From: Gammaproteobacteria bacterium
GTDB taxonomy: Bacteria; Pseudomonadota; Gammaproteobacteria; JASBUN01
Direction of reading: 5' to 3'
Assembly (NCBI GenBank): GCA_030147845.1
Contig: JASBUN010000048.1
Location: 1-40,271, forward strand
Length of the DNA stretch: 40,271 nt
Position 1 is the stretch's first letter. Every line of letters starts with the position of its first letter. The position numbers and the translations under genes were made by a program. Positions 33,158 through 40,271 of the stretch are shown one piece after another. The notes below the pieces were generated by a model. That model saw only the letters and a list, made by a program, of their open reading frames with translations. It made no database searches and was not told the origin of the DNA.

Positions 33158-33751
33158 TCAGAGGCTGCCTTTGGTGGAGGGCGTAACACCCTGCATCCGT
33201 GGATCCGGTTCGACAGCCATGCGCAAGGCGCGGCCAAACGCCTTGAATATGGTCTCGGCTACGTGGTGCGCATTGACGCCGCGCAGGCTGTCGATGTGCA
33301 ACGTCGCCTGCGCGTGATTGACAAAGCCCTGGAAGAATTCGTGAAACAAGTCGACGTCAAAATCACCAATGCGGGCACGCGGGAAAGTGACCTGATACTC
33401 CAGCCCCGGCCGGCCGGAGAAGTCGATGACCACACGCGACAAGGCCTCGTCCAGCGGCACGTAGGCGTGCCCGTAACGCCGAATGCCCTTTTTGTCACCG
33501 AGCGCTTGGCGTACTGCCTGGCCCAAACCAATACCGATATCTTCGACGGTATGGTGCGCATCGATGTGCAGGTCGCCCGCTGCGCGGATGTCCAGATCCA
33601 CCAGACCATGGCGCGCAACCTGATCCAGCATGTGCTCCAGGAACGGCACGCCGGTGTGAAAACTACTCACGCCGCTGCCGTCGATATTTACAGCAACAGT
33701 GATCTGGGTCTCCAGCGTATCGCGGTTGACCTTGGCGGTACGTTCAGACAT
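33158..33751 (-). CDS. hisB: imidazoleglycerol-phosphate dehydratase
   Basis: A 197-aa monofunctional HisB. The two metal-binding histidine motifs are [13 protein letters not shown] and [16 protein letters not shown] in the first half, with [19 protein letters not shown] and [10 protein letters not shown] repeating the pattern in the second. It lacks the N-terminal phosphatase domain found in enteric HisB. It is the first gene of the his run here; hisG, hisD and hisC are elsewhere. Confidence 0.96.
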   Translation of the reverse strand: MSERTAKVNRDTLETQITVAVNIDGSGVSSFHTGVPFLEHMLDQVARHGLVDLDIRAAGDLHIDAHHTVEDIGIGLGQAVRQALGDKKGIRRYGHAYVPLDEALSRVVIDFSGRPGLEYQVTFPRARIGDFDVDLFHEFFQGFVNHAQATLHIDSLRGVNAHHVAETIFKAFGRALRMAVEPDPRMQGVTPSTKGSL

Positions 33752-33806
33752 TTGGAATTTGAGCTCGCGATTGGTAAAAACGAGGAAGTTGGCTGCTTTC
33801 GCCTAT

Positions 33807-33835
33807 AGAATACCCGGAACATGATCGAGTTTAAA
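33807..33835 (-). promoter_or_regulatory. candidate promoter of the his operon
   Basis: On the minus strand TTTAAA (33830-33835) and TATTCT (33807-33812) are separated by 17 nt, about 55 bp before the hisB start. Each box matches four of six consensus bases. It lies in the divergent region shared with the FNR-type gene. No histidine leader peptide was evident. Confidence 0.35.
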
Positions 33836-33973
33836 TAAAAATCCGGCTCTGCGACGCACGGCCGGCGGCGGGCGCTGGAAGAGTGGCAGACCCATGCCGG
33901 GGGCATTGACTTATCTATCTGAATTTGTTCAAATATTTTTATTATTCAGGAGTATCGGCCGAAGCCAGCCCTC

Positions 33974-34744
33974 ATGTCACACCCAGAGTCGGCGAAAGTT
34001 ATTGATCTTGCTAGCATCAAAGCGGCCTGCAAGCAGTGTATGCTGCACCGGCTGTGTCTACCCGTGGGCATGGACGGTAGCGACCTCGAGCGGCTCGAAC
34101 AGATCATTCAACGTGCACGCCCGCTGCGGCGCGCCGACTACCTGTTTAAGCAGGGCGCTCGTTTTCACTCGATCTACGCCGTGCGCTCGGGATCACTCAA
34201 GACGTATACGATCACCGGCGATGGTCACGAGCAAGTGACCGGCTTTTACCTGCCCGGCGAGCTGGTCGGTCTGGACGCCATCGTTTCGGAACGCCACCCG
34301 TGCAGCGCAGTGACGCTGGAAACGACCAGCTGCTGCCAGATTCCGTTCGATCAGCTCGAACAACTGGCCGGCACCTTGCCGAGCCTGCGGCATCAATTGC
34401 TACGCTTGATGAGCAAGGAGATTATGCAAGACCAGCGGCTGCTTTTGCTGCTCGGCAAGAAATCCGCCGAGGAACGCCTGGCAACCTTGCTGCTCAGCCT
34501 GTCGCTGCGTTTCGAACAGCGCGGCTTCTCGGGCCGCGAGTTCAATCTGAGTATGTCGCGCGCCGACATCGGCAACTATCTTGGCTTGGCGGTAGAAACG
34601 GTCAGCCGCCTGTTCACGCGTGGTCGCGAACAAGGCCTATTGGAGGTCGCCGGTAAGCGGGTACGCCTGCTCGACACCGACAGCCTGCGCAAACTGGCCG
34701 GCGGCTGCGGCGCCGATTCGGGCGAACACCCGCATAAGGCCTGA
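33974..34744 (+). CDS. fnr: FNR/ANR-type oxygen-sensing transcriptional regulator
   Basis: A 256-aa CRP/FNR-family activator. Cys19, Cys22, Cys28 ([10 protein letters not shown]) and Cys110 (HPCSAV) match the four ligands of the oxygen-labile [4Fe-4S] cluster. The C-terminal helix-turn-helix [20 protein letters not shown] is close to that of enteric FNR, including the E-x2-SR recognition pattern. It should activate anaerobic or microaerobic genes when oxygen falls. It is divergent from hisB. The presence of a true FNR implies a facultative or low-oxygen lifestyle. Confidence 0.95.
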   Translation: MSHPESAKVIDLASIKAACKQCMLHRLCLPVGMDGSDLERLEQIIQRARPLRRADYLFKQGARFHSIYAVRSGSLKTYTITGDGHEQVTGFYLPGELVGLDAIVSERHPCSAVTLETTSCCQIPFDQLEQLAGTLPSLRHQLLRLMSKEIMQDQRLLLLLGKKSAEERLATLLLSLSLRFEQRGFSGREFNLSMSRADIGNYLGLAVETVSRLFTRGREQGLLEVAGKRVRLLDTDSLRKLAGGCGADSGEHPHKA

Positions 34745-35011
34745 TACCGACCGGCGCAATCGCGGCAGCCGCTGCAACGCTAATTTTCATTCTATTTTGT
34801 ATGGTTAGCGCCAAAAACGGCGCCGTAATTTGGCCCCGGCCGGAACCCGTATAAAGCAGAACGGCGAGCATAGACCAGGGATTGGCGTGTTGAATAAGGT
34901 CAGAGGCGGAACGCGCTTCATGATCGGACAGCCCCCCACCGTTCGTCCGTCGATTCACGCGCCCCGCCCCTGTACCCATTTATATCGGCGCGCACGCCGC
35001 GCAATTGAGGC

Positions 35012-35518
35012 CTAATTTTTTCCTTCAATTTCAGTCGACTGGAGCATAGGCCTGGACGCTGAGCCGCTTGCGGGGCGCGGCTCGACCTGTAACCAGAAGG
35101 TGGCGGGTCCATCATTGATTAAACTGACTTGCATGTGGGCGCCGAAACGACCGCAGGCCAGCGGCTGATGTCGCGTAGACGCCGCCGCCGCCAAATAGTC
35201 GAACAACTCGGCGCCACGGGCGGGATCGGCCGCCGGCGTAAAACTGGGGCGCATACCTTTGCGCGTGTCGGCAGCCAGCGTGAACTGCGGCACCAGCAAC
35301 AAGCCACCGTGTACCGCCGGCAAGGCTAGATTCATGCGCCCGTCGGTGTCTTCGAAAATGCGGTAGCCGAGCATACGTTGCAGCAGCCGATCGGCTTCAG
35401 CCGGACAATCGTGGCGTTGCACACCGATGAGCGCCACGAGCCCGTGCTCGATCGCACCCACGACTTCGTCATCGACGGAAACGCTGGCCGAGCGTACCCG
35501 CTGCAGCAATGCAATCAT
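35012..35518 (-). CDS. dtd: D-aminoacyl-tRNA deacylase
   Basis: A 168-aa enzyme that removes D-amino acids wrongly attached to tRNA. It begins [21 protein letters not shown], as Dtd does, and carries [19 protein letters not shown] and the cross-subunit NDGPATFWL loop (normally GPVT). The usual SQFT motif reads PQFT here. A C-terminal extension of about 20 residues follows the normal end. Its start overlaps the stop of the peptidase gene upstream by 4 bp (ATGA), so the two are translationally coupled. Confidence 0.93.
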   Translation of the reverse strand: MIALLQRVRSASVSVDDEVVGAIEHGLVALIGVQRHDCPAEADRLLQRMLGYRIFEDTDGRMNLALPAVHGGLLLVPQFTLAADTRKGMRPSFTPAADPARGAELFDYLAAAASTRHQPLACGRFGAHMQVSLINDGPATFWLQVEPRPASGSASRPMLQSTEIEGKN

Positions 35519-36465
35519 GCCAAGCGCGCGCCCATCTCGATGGTCGCACCGATCAGCGCGTCGACGATGCCCGGTTCAGACACCGCGTGACCGGCGTCGG
35601 CGATGACCCGCAGGTCTGCGCTCGGCCACGCTTGGTGCAGCGCCCAGGCCTGGTCCAGCGGACAAACCATGTCGTAGCGACCATGCACGATGATTCCGGG
35701 AAGCGGCGCCAAACGAGCGGCGTCAGTGAGAATCTGGTTGGCTCGCAAAAAACATTGATTGACGAAAAAATGCGCCTCGATACGCGCCAAACTCACCGCC
35801 GTATACGGGTCAGCAAACTGATTTACCACCGCGGCATCGCTGCGCAGCGTGGCGCATCGACCCTCCCATGTCGACCAGGACTTAGCCGCCGACATGCGGC
35901 CGACTTCATTGTCGCCGGTCAAACGCCGATGATAGGCGCGCAGCAAATCGTCGCGCTCGGCGGCCGGAATGGCATCGATAAAGTCCTGCCAATAATCCGG
36001 GAACACGTGGCTGGCGCCATCTTGATAAAACCAGTCGATATCCTGCGAGCGACACAAGAAGATGCCGCGTAACACCAGGCCCAAGACCCGCTGCGGATAC
36101 GTCTGCGCATACACCAACGCCAGCGTTGAACCCCACGAGCCACCGAATAACAGCCAGCGTTCGATACCCAGATGCTCGCGTATGAACTCCATATCGGCGA
36201 CTAAATGCGGCGTGCTGTTATCGATCAACTCAGCGTGCGGCGCCGAGCGCCCGCAACCGCGCTGGTCGAACAGTACGATCCGATAGACGTTCGGATCGAA
36301 ATACTGGCGATGCATGGGCGCGCAGCCGCCGCCCGGGCCACCGTGCAGAAATACCACCGGCACACCGGCCGGATTACCGCATTCTTCCACGTACAGCGTG
36401 TGCCGCTGGTCGACCGCCAGCGTGTGCGTCACATAGGGGTGAATCGGCGGATAGAGCGTATGCAT
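35515..36465 (-). CDS. pip: proline iminopeptidase
   Basis: A 316-aa alpha/beta-hydrolase that releases N-terminal proline from peptides. It has the oxyanion segment [20 protein letters not shown], the nucleophile elbow GGSWGS, the aspartate in HGRYDMVCP and the histidine in ADAGHAVSE. Length and the N-terminal [13 protein letters not shown] match the S33 prolyl aminopeptidases. Co-transcribed with dtd. Confidence 0.94.
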   Translation of the reverse strand: MHTLYPPIHPYVTHTLAVDQRHTLYVEECGNPAGVPVVFLHGGPGGGCAPMHRQYFDPNVYRIVLFDQRGCGRSAPHAELIDNSTPHLVADMEFIREHLGIERWLLFGGSWGSTLALVYAQTYPQRVLGLVLRGIFLCRSQDIDWFYQDGASHVFPDYWQDFIDAIPAAERDDLLRAYHRRLTGDNEVGRMSAAKSWSTWEGRCATLRSDAAVVNQFADPYTAVSLARIEAHFFVNQCFLRANQILTDAARLAPLPGIIVHGRYDMVCPLDQAWALHQAWPSADLRVIADAGHAVSEPGIVDALIGATIEMGARLA

Positions 36466-36494
36466 AGCGTCCCTTATTCAGAACTCGGCCACGA

Positions 36495-37055
36495 TCACCG
36501 ATCACGCACCACCTCGGGCCGGAACCAAAACGTGACGGCGACGCCCGCCAACAGCAAACCGAGCAGGACCATAATGGGGCCAATCCCCGTATCTAACAGT
36601 TTAGTCGCCCATGGCACATTAAAAGCGCCGAGGTAGAGCATGCCCGAATGCAGCAGCGCGCCGAGAATAAATATCCAACTGATGAGCTGTTTAAACAATA
36701 TCGGCGCGGCAACAAAGCACAGCGTCAAACCGACGATAATGTTCAACACGGCCTCAAGATTACCGTGCGCGTGCGGGCCACCCTTGATGGCATCGATCGG
36801 CGCCTGCGCATTGTTGAGCTGATTAATGCCGAGTATCGCCTTGGCGTCGGCCTTGGCCAAAGCATCGGCGCTGATCGGCTCCAGATCCTTCTCGAAGTTA
36901 TTTTCCGCTAACAGTTGCAATGGCGCCAACGCGGCTTGTTTGGCCTGCTGTGCCTGCCCCAGGTCGGGGAACAAAACCTTGATCATATAAGGGCCGAGCG
37001 CGGCCGTGAGCACCAAATACAGGAATCCGAAAGCGATGTTTTTGCGACCGATCAT
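36495..37055 (-). CDS. four-span membrane protein, unknown function
   Basis: A 186-aa protein with one N-terminal span (IAFGFLYLVLTAALGPYMI), a polar loop of about 75 residues, then three closely spaced spans (from AVLNIIVGLTLCFVAAPIL to GIGPIMVLLGLLLAGVAVTFWF). The loop has HAHGN just before the second span. A strong AGGAGG precedes the start at 37055. It lies 29 bp upstream of pip and may be co-transcribed. No function recognised. The gap between it and typA holds the candidate small RNA. Confidence 0.75.
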   Translation of the reverse strand: MIGRKNIAFGFLYLVLTAALGPYMIKVLFPDLGQAQQAKQAALAPLQLLAENNFEKDLEPISADALAKADAKAILGINQLNNAQAPIDAIKGGPHAHGNLEAVLNIIVGLTLCFVAAPILFKQLISWIFILGALLHSGMLYLGAFNVPWATKLLDTGIGPIMVLLGLLLAGVAVTFWFRPEVVRDR

Positions 37056-37141
37056 GGCGCTGCCTCCTGGGGTTTTTAGGCTTCGTGAAGGTTAACCGTA
37101 AAAGATACTGTAGCAAAATAAGGGGCACTACTGGGTTTAGG

Positions 37142-37163
37142 TTTGTAGGCATTTTCCTACAAA
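37142..37163. promoter_or_regulatory. GacA/UvrY-like upstream activating palindrome
   Basis: TTTGTAGG (37142-37149) and CCTACAAA (37156-37163) form a perfect 8-bp inverted repeat with a 6-nt spacer. Its core TGTAGG-N6-CCTACA differs by one symmetrical base from the GacA consensus TGTAAG-N6-CTTACA known upstream of rsmX/Y/Z genes. It lies 79 bp before the left end of the adjacent membrane protein's start on one side and just upstream of the GGA-rich RNA on the other. Confidence 0.6.
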
Positions 37164-37176
37164 ATATGGCGCGTAC

Positions 37177-37391
37177 GGCTGACACCCGGCAGCGTTCGCG
37201 CGTGGCATGCTGGCGTCTTAGGAACCAACCGCCGGATTGCGGCTGGGTCCAAGGATGGTAGGACGCCCGGACCTGACCGGGCTAGCGCATGGATGCGGCT
37301 GTGCCGACTCGCACGGATCGCGGGTTGTGTACGCAATCACCTGATGCCAAATCGGCAACCACCCCGGTGCGCCAACACCGGGGTTCTTTTT
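37177..37391 (+). ncRNA. candidate CsrB/RsmZ-type CsrA-sequestering small RNA
   Basis: No protein gene fits here, yet the plus strand has seven GGA motifs within 97 bp (at 37221, 37234, 37253, 37261, 37269, 37291 and 37315) and ends in a Rho-independent terminator. Several GGAs fall in predicted hairpin loops: CCGC-CGGATT-GCGG (37230-37243), CGCA-TGGA-TGCG (37286-37297 region) and CGC-ACGGATC-GCG near 37315. A GacA-like palindrome lies upstream. These are the hallmarks of RNAs that titrate CsrA/RsmA. The 5' end is a guess: TTGTAG/TATGGC boxes would start it near 37177, but it could begin closer to 37215. Confidence 0.65.
37362..37391 (+). terminator. Rho-independent terminator of the candidate small RNA
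   Basis: CCCCGGTG (37362-37369) pairs perfectly with CACCGGGG (37376-37383) around a CGCCAA loop and is followed by TTCTTTTT. The T-run orientation shows it terminates plus-strand transcription, although the neighbouring protein genes are on the minus strand. Confidence 0.88.
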
Positions 37392-37404
37392 ATCCGCTCC
37401 AGCC

Positions 37405-39222
37405 TCAGACCACCGCGCGCGATGCTTTCTTGCGCTCGTGTTCCTGCCGCAATTTTTTGCGTATGCGTGTGTGCCGCGGCGTCACTTCCACCAGTTCATC
37501 ATCGTCAATGAACTCCAACGCCTGCTCCAGACTCAGTCGGATAGGCGGCGTCAGCAGAATATTCTCATCGCTGCCGGCGGCGCGAATATTGGTGAGCTGC
37601 TTGGCCTTGAGCGGATTGACCACCAGATCGTTATCGCGCGAATGCACGCCGATGACCATGCCTTCATAGACCTCTTCACCGGGGTCAATCAGCATACGGC
37701 CACGTTCCTGCAGGTTGAACAGCGCATAGGCAAGCGCCTTGCCGGCGCCATTGGAGATCATCACACCGTTGATACGGCCGCCGAAGTCGCCACGCTTCAG
37801 TACGTCATAGCGGTCGAATACGTGGTATAGCAGTCCGGTTCCCTGCGTGGCCGTCAGGAACTCCGTGCGAAAGCCGATCAGGGCGCGCGACGGCACAACA
37901 TAGTCCAGGCGTACTCGGCCGTTGCCGTCCGGGATCATGTCTTTGAGGTCAGCGCCACGCTGGCCGAGCTTCTCCATGACGGTTCCCTGATGGATTTCCT
38001 CGACGTCCACGGTGAGCTGTTCGTACGGCTCACAGCGCACACCATCGATCTCCTTGATGATCACTTCAGGCCGCGATACGCCCAATTCATAGCCCTCGCG
38101 ACGCATGTTCTCGATCAGGATGGACAGGTGCAATTCGCCACGGCCCGATACTCTGAATTTGTCCGGGTCGCCGGTATCGTCCACCCGCAAGGCAACGTTG
38201 TGCACCAATTCGCGCTCGAGACGTTCGCGAATCTGGCGCGAAGTGACGAAACGACCCTCGCGGCCGGCGAACGGCGAATTGTTGACTTGAAAGGTCATAC
38301 TGACGGTCGGCTCATCAACCACCAGCGGTGGCAACGCCTCGACCCGCGACGGATCACACAGCGTATCGGAGATGTTCAGCACCTCGATACCGGTGAAGGC
38401 AATGATATCGCCGGCCTGGGCCGTGGGCACCTCGACGCGATCGAGGCCGTGGAAACCCAGTATTTGTAATATACGGCCGTTGCGGCGCTCGCCGTCGGCT
38501 CCGATGAGTGTGATCTGGGTATTGGTCTTGACCCGACCGCGGGCGATGCGACCGATGCCAATGACGCCGACATAGCTGCTGTAGGCCAGCAAGCTGACCT
38601 GTAATTGAAAAGGCCCGTCGAGGTCGACATTGGGCGGACTGACTTTTTCGATGATGGTCTCGAACAGCGGCGTCATGTCGCCATCGCGCGCATCCGCATC
38701 AAGACTGGAATAGCCCTGCAAAGCCGATGCGTAGACCACCGGAAAATCGAGCTGCTCGTCGCTGGCGCCGAGTCGATCGAACAATTCGAAGGTCTGATCC
38801 AGTACCCAGTGCGGACGGGCGCCGGGACGGTCGATTTTGTTGATAACGACGATCGGCTTGAGTCCGCGGGCGAGCGCTTTCTGCGTGACAAAGCGCGTCT
38901 GCGGCATGGGGCCGTCGACCGCATCGACCAGCAACAGCACACAATCGACCATCGACAACACGCGCTCGACCTCGCCGCCGAAATCGGCGTGCCCGGGCGT
39001 ATCGACGATATTGATGCGGTAGTCGCGCCAACGGATGGCGGTATTTTTGGCCAAAATCGTAATACCGCGCTCTTTCTCCAGATCGTTGGAGTCCATGATG
39101 CGTTCGACTTCGCCCGCACGATCGCCGAGCGTACCCGACTGCTGTAGGAGCCGGTCCACTAGCGTGGTCTTGCCATGATCGACGTGGGCGATGATGGCGA
39201 TATTACGCAAGTTATTGGTCAT
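37405..39222 (-). CDS. typA: ribosome-associated GTPase TypA/BipA
   Basis: A 605-aa translational GTPase of normal length. G-domain motifs are [10 protein letters not shown], the switch I region near [20 protein letters not shown] and NKIDRPGA. Elongation-factor-like beta-barrel and alpha/beta domains follow, and the TypA-specific C-terminal part includes [20 protein letters not shown] and the basic tail [16 protein letters not shown]. It binds ribosomes and aids assembly and stress adaptation. It converges with the candidate small RNA. Confidence 0.97.
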   Translation of the reverse strand: MTNNLRNIAIIAHVDHGKTTLVDRLLQQSGTLGDRAGEVERIMDSNDLEKERGITILAKNTAIRWRDYRINIVDTPGHADFGGEVERVLSMVDCVLLLVDAVDGPMPQTRFVTQKALARGLKPIVVINKIDRPGARPHWVLDQTFELFDRLGASDEQLDFPVVYASALQGYSSLDADARDGDMTPLFETIIEKVSPPNVDLDGPFQLQVSLLAYSSYVGVIGIGRIARGRVKTNTQITLIGADGERRNGRILQILGFHGLDRVEVPTAQAGDIIAFTGIEVLNISDTLCDPSRVEALPPLVVDEPTVSMTFQVNNSPFAGREGRFVTSRQIRERLERELVHNVALRVDDTGDPDKFRVSGRGELHLSILIENMRREGYELGVSRPEVIIKEIDGVRCEPYEQLTVDVEEIHQGTVMEKLGQRGADLKDMIPDGNGRVRLDYVVPSRALIGFRTEFLTATQGTGLLYHVFDRYDVLKRGDFGGRINGVMISNGAGKALAYALFNLQERGRMLIDPGEEVYEGMVIGVHSRDNDLVVNPLKAKQLTNIRAAGSDENILLTPPIRLSLEQALEFIDDDELVEVTPRHTRIRKKLRQEHERKKASRAVV

Positions 39223-39287
39223 ACTTCTTCCCTTTATCCCATTTCATTGATGGGTTTGGTGTTTTGAGTTCTCATTCTGATACCTTG

Positions 39288-39296
39288 TTATCCACA
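39288..39296 (+). other. single DnaA-box match
   Basis: TTATCCACA is a perfect DnaA 9-mer, located in the AT-rich gap between typA and the outer-membrane gene. Only one copy was seen, so there is no sign of an origin; it may be chance or a DnaA-titration site. Confidence 0.25.
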
Positions 39297-39306
39297 GAAC
39301 AGCAAG

Positions 39307-39344
39307 AAAAAAAGCGGTCAAATCCGTGATTTAACCGCTTTTTC
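39307..39344 (-). terminator. Rho-independent terminator of the outer-membrane gene
   Basis: Read on the minus strand, AAAAAGCGGTTAAAT pairs with ATTTGACCGCTTTTT across a CACGG loop and continues into T and C. A near-symmetrical A/T-flanked stem means it may work in both directions. It follows the stop of the outer-membrane gene by about 25 bp. Confidence 0.8.
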
Positions 39345-39368
39345 CGATGTTTTTATCGATTTTCCGTA

Positions 39369-40271
39369 TTAAAAGGCTTTTTGCCACCCTAATACAAGAC
39401 GATAATCACGTTGCAATTGCGGACCATCAAAGTTCTCATAAACTGGAACAAAGAATTCAGCCGCAAGGCGATGACCGGCTAAAGCGCCCGTTTGATGCAT
39501 GTAATTCACACCAATCGACGCATCCAAACGCTCACCCGCACGTAGGTCTGCACGCATAGATGGAGACATTAACGGGTTTAGATCACTATCCTCACCTGAG
39601 ATATCATCCCAGACTTCACCAGATAAGCGTGCAGAAACACTGACATTCTGGTTAAGATTACGTGCAACCCATGTTGTTGCGCCGACACGGTTTCCAAGGC
39701 GATAATCTTCACTATTTTCGCCAAGACGGATCACTGTGTTTGCCTGCGCACCGAATGACCATTCGGGGCGGCTTTGCGTATATGTCACAGCAAGCATTGG
39801 ATCGAACGTACCAGAGCCAAGCTGCATACCATATGGCAATTTATTGCCAGGTCCTGCCAATGTTGTGCCACGGCCATCAACTTCACCTGTTGGCAGGCTA
39901 AGACCAAACTTCATCAACCATTTGTGGTTAATATCGCCTTTTTGTGCTTCGGCTAATGTGTAAAGGCCAGAGACTTTCACGTCACCAAAACCTTCATTTG
40001 AGGTACGCGCGCGTGCTAAGGCACCATTTTCCATCAACATTTCTTTGCGAATATAAGGCAACATTGCCATCACAGTTAATGTGTCAGACACACCATACAT
40101 ACCGCCAAACATGTGCATTTCCATGTCCATTTCAATTGGCGCCATACCAAAACCTTGGGCACGGACTTGGGCCGGTGTCAGCTCAGTTGTACCATCTTGG
40201 TTACCTGACATTGACATTTGTGAATAGCGATAAGAAAGCATCCATTCGCCTTTTTTATGGTTATGGTCACC
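39369..40271 (-). CDS. outer-membrane beta-barrel transporter-like protein, 5' end cut by window edge
   Basis: About 300 residues are visible and the frame is open to the window edge, so the signal peptide and true start lie beyond 40271. The segment begins GDHNHKKGEWMLSYRYSQMS, a pattern seen in outer-membrane proteins annotated as transporters of the phenol-degradation MetA-like group. Alternating polar/aromatic strands follow, and it ends in phenylalanine (GWQKAF), the C-terminal signal of barrel proteins. The region near HMFGGMYGVSDTLTVMAMLPY is methionine-rich. The DNA is clearly more AT-rich than typA next to it, with a different codon preference, suggesting transfer or an assembly join. 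Confidence 0.78.
   Translation of the reverse strand, partial: GDHNHKKGEWMLSYRYSQMSMSGNQDGTTELTPAQVRAQGFGMAPIEMDMEMHMFGGMYGVSDTLTVMAMLPYIRKEMLMENGALARARTSNEGFGDVKVSGLYTLAEAQKGDINHKWLMKFGLSLPTGEVDGRGTTLAGPGNKLPYGMQLGSGTFDPMLAVTYTQSRPEWSFGAQANTVIRLGENSEDYRLGNRVGATTWVARNLNQNVSVSARLSGEVWDDISGEDSDLNPLMSPSMRADLRAGERLDASIGVNYMHQTGALAGHRLAAEFFVPVYENFDGPQLQRDYRLVLGWQKAF

Noticed and set aside
33906..33940. TTGACT plus AT-rich stretch upstream of fnr as promoter or FNR box
   Set aside because: No -10 box at acceptable spacing and no TTGAT-N4-ATCAA palindrome could be found.
34745..35011. Convergent gap between fnr and dtd searched for terminators, tRNA or small RNA
   Set aside because: Nothing beyond short GC-rich repeats was seen.

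Overview
The window looks like a contig from a gammaproteobacterium of fairly high G+C. The evidence is the hisB-hisH-hisA-hisF-hisI-hisE gene order running straight into tatA-tatB-tatC, an FNR-type regulator with the four cluster cysteines, a BipA/TypA GTPase, a Dtd/proline iminopeptidase pair, and a likely CsrB/RsmZ-type small RNA under a GacA-like box. No rRNA, tRNA or CRISPR was seen. Both ends (about 1-3300 and 39240-40271) are visibly more AT-rich than the middle.

Region 1 (1-about 2600, possibly to 3300) resembles a stretch of integron gene cassettes. Two toxin-antitoxin pairs and a glutaredoxin are separated by attC-like sites. The best site (802-861) has the architecture of a classical 60-bp attC, and the antitoxin stop codon lies inside its first core site. 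A PAPS-type sulfotransferase-fold protein follows.

Region 2 (3506-17688) is the most interesting part. A leftward run of 14 genes encodes, in transcription order: sulfolactate sulfo-lyase SuyA and SuyB; a succinate-dehydrogenase-like iron-sulfur subunit and two membrane anchors; a TauE/SafE sulfite exporter; a taurine/sulfonate-type ABC importer; a two-subunit class I fumarase-like hydratase; a SdhA/FrdA-like flavoprotein; a SlcC-like sulfolactate dehydrogenase; a ComC-like dehydrogenase; and a small unknown protein. Divergent from it are a GntR/UTRA regulator and an AEC-family transporter. SuyAB, SlcC, ComC and TauE are the known sulfolactate toolkit. A complete SDH-like complex and a fumarase inside the same unit are unexpected. 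I propose that the cluster oxidises a sulfonated C4-dicarboxylate, sulfosuccinate, by way of sulfofumarate, sulfomalate and sulfo-oxaloacetate, which loses CO2 to sulfopyruvate, then sulfolactate, then pyruvate plus sulfite. This is an inference from gene content. The simpler alternative is sulfolactate catabolism with linked TCA-type enzymes.

Region 3 (17811-25955) holds a small membrane protein, an orphan PhnD-like binding protein, an RND efflux pair (lipoprotein adaptor plus 1055-aa permease), a 608-aa protein of unknown function with a PilZ-like C-terminus, and a pentapeptide-repeat protein. Region 4 (25971-37055) is housekeeping: a DUF255 thioredoxin-like protein, tatABC, the his genes, fnr, dtd, pip and a small membrane protein.

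Region 5 (37080-40271) contains the putative CsrA-sequestering RNA on the plus strand. It is convergent with typA, and an outer-membrane-barrel gene of different base composition runs off the right edge.
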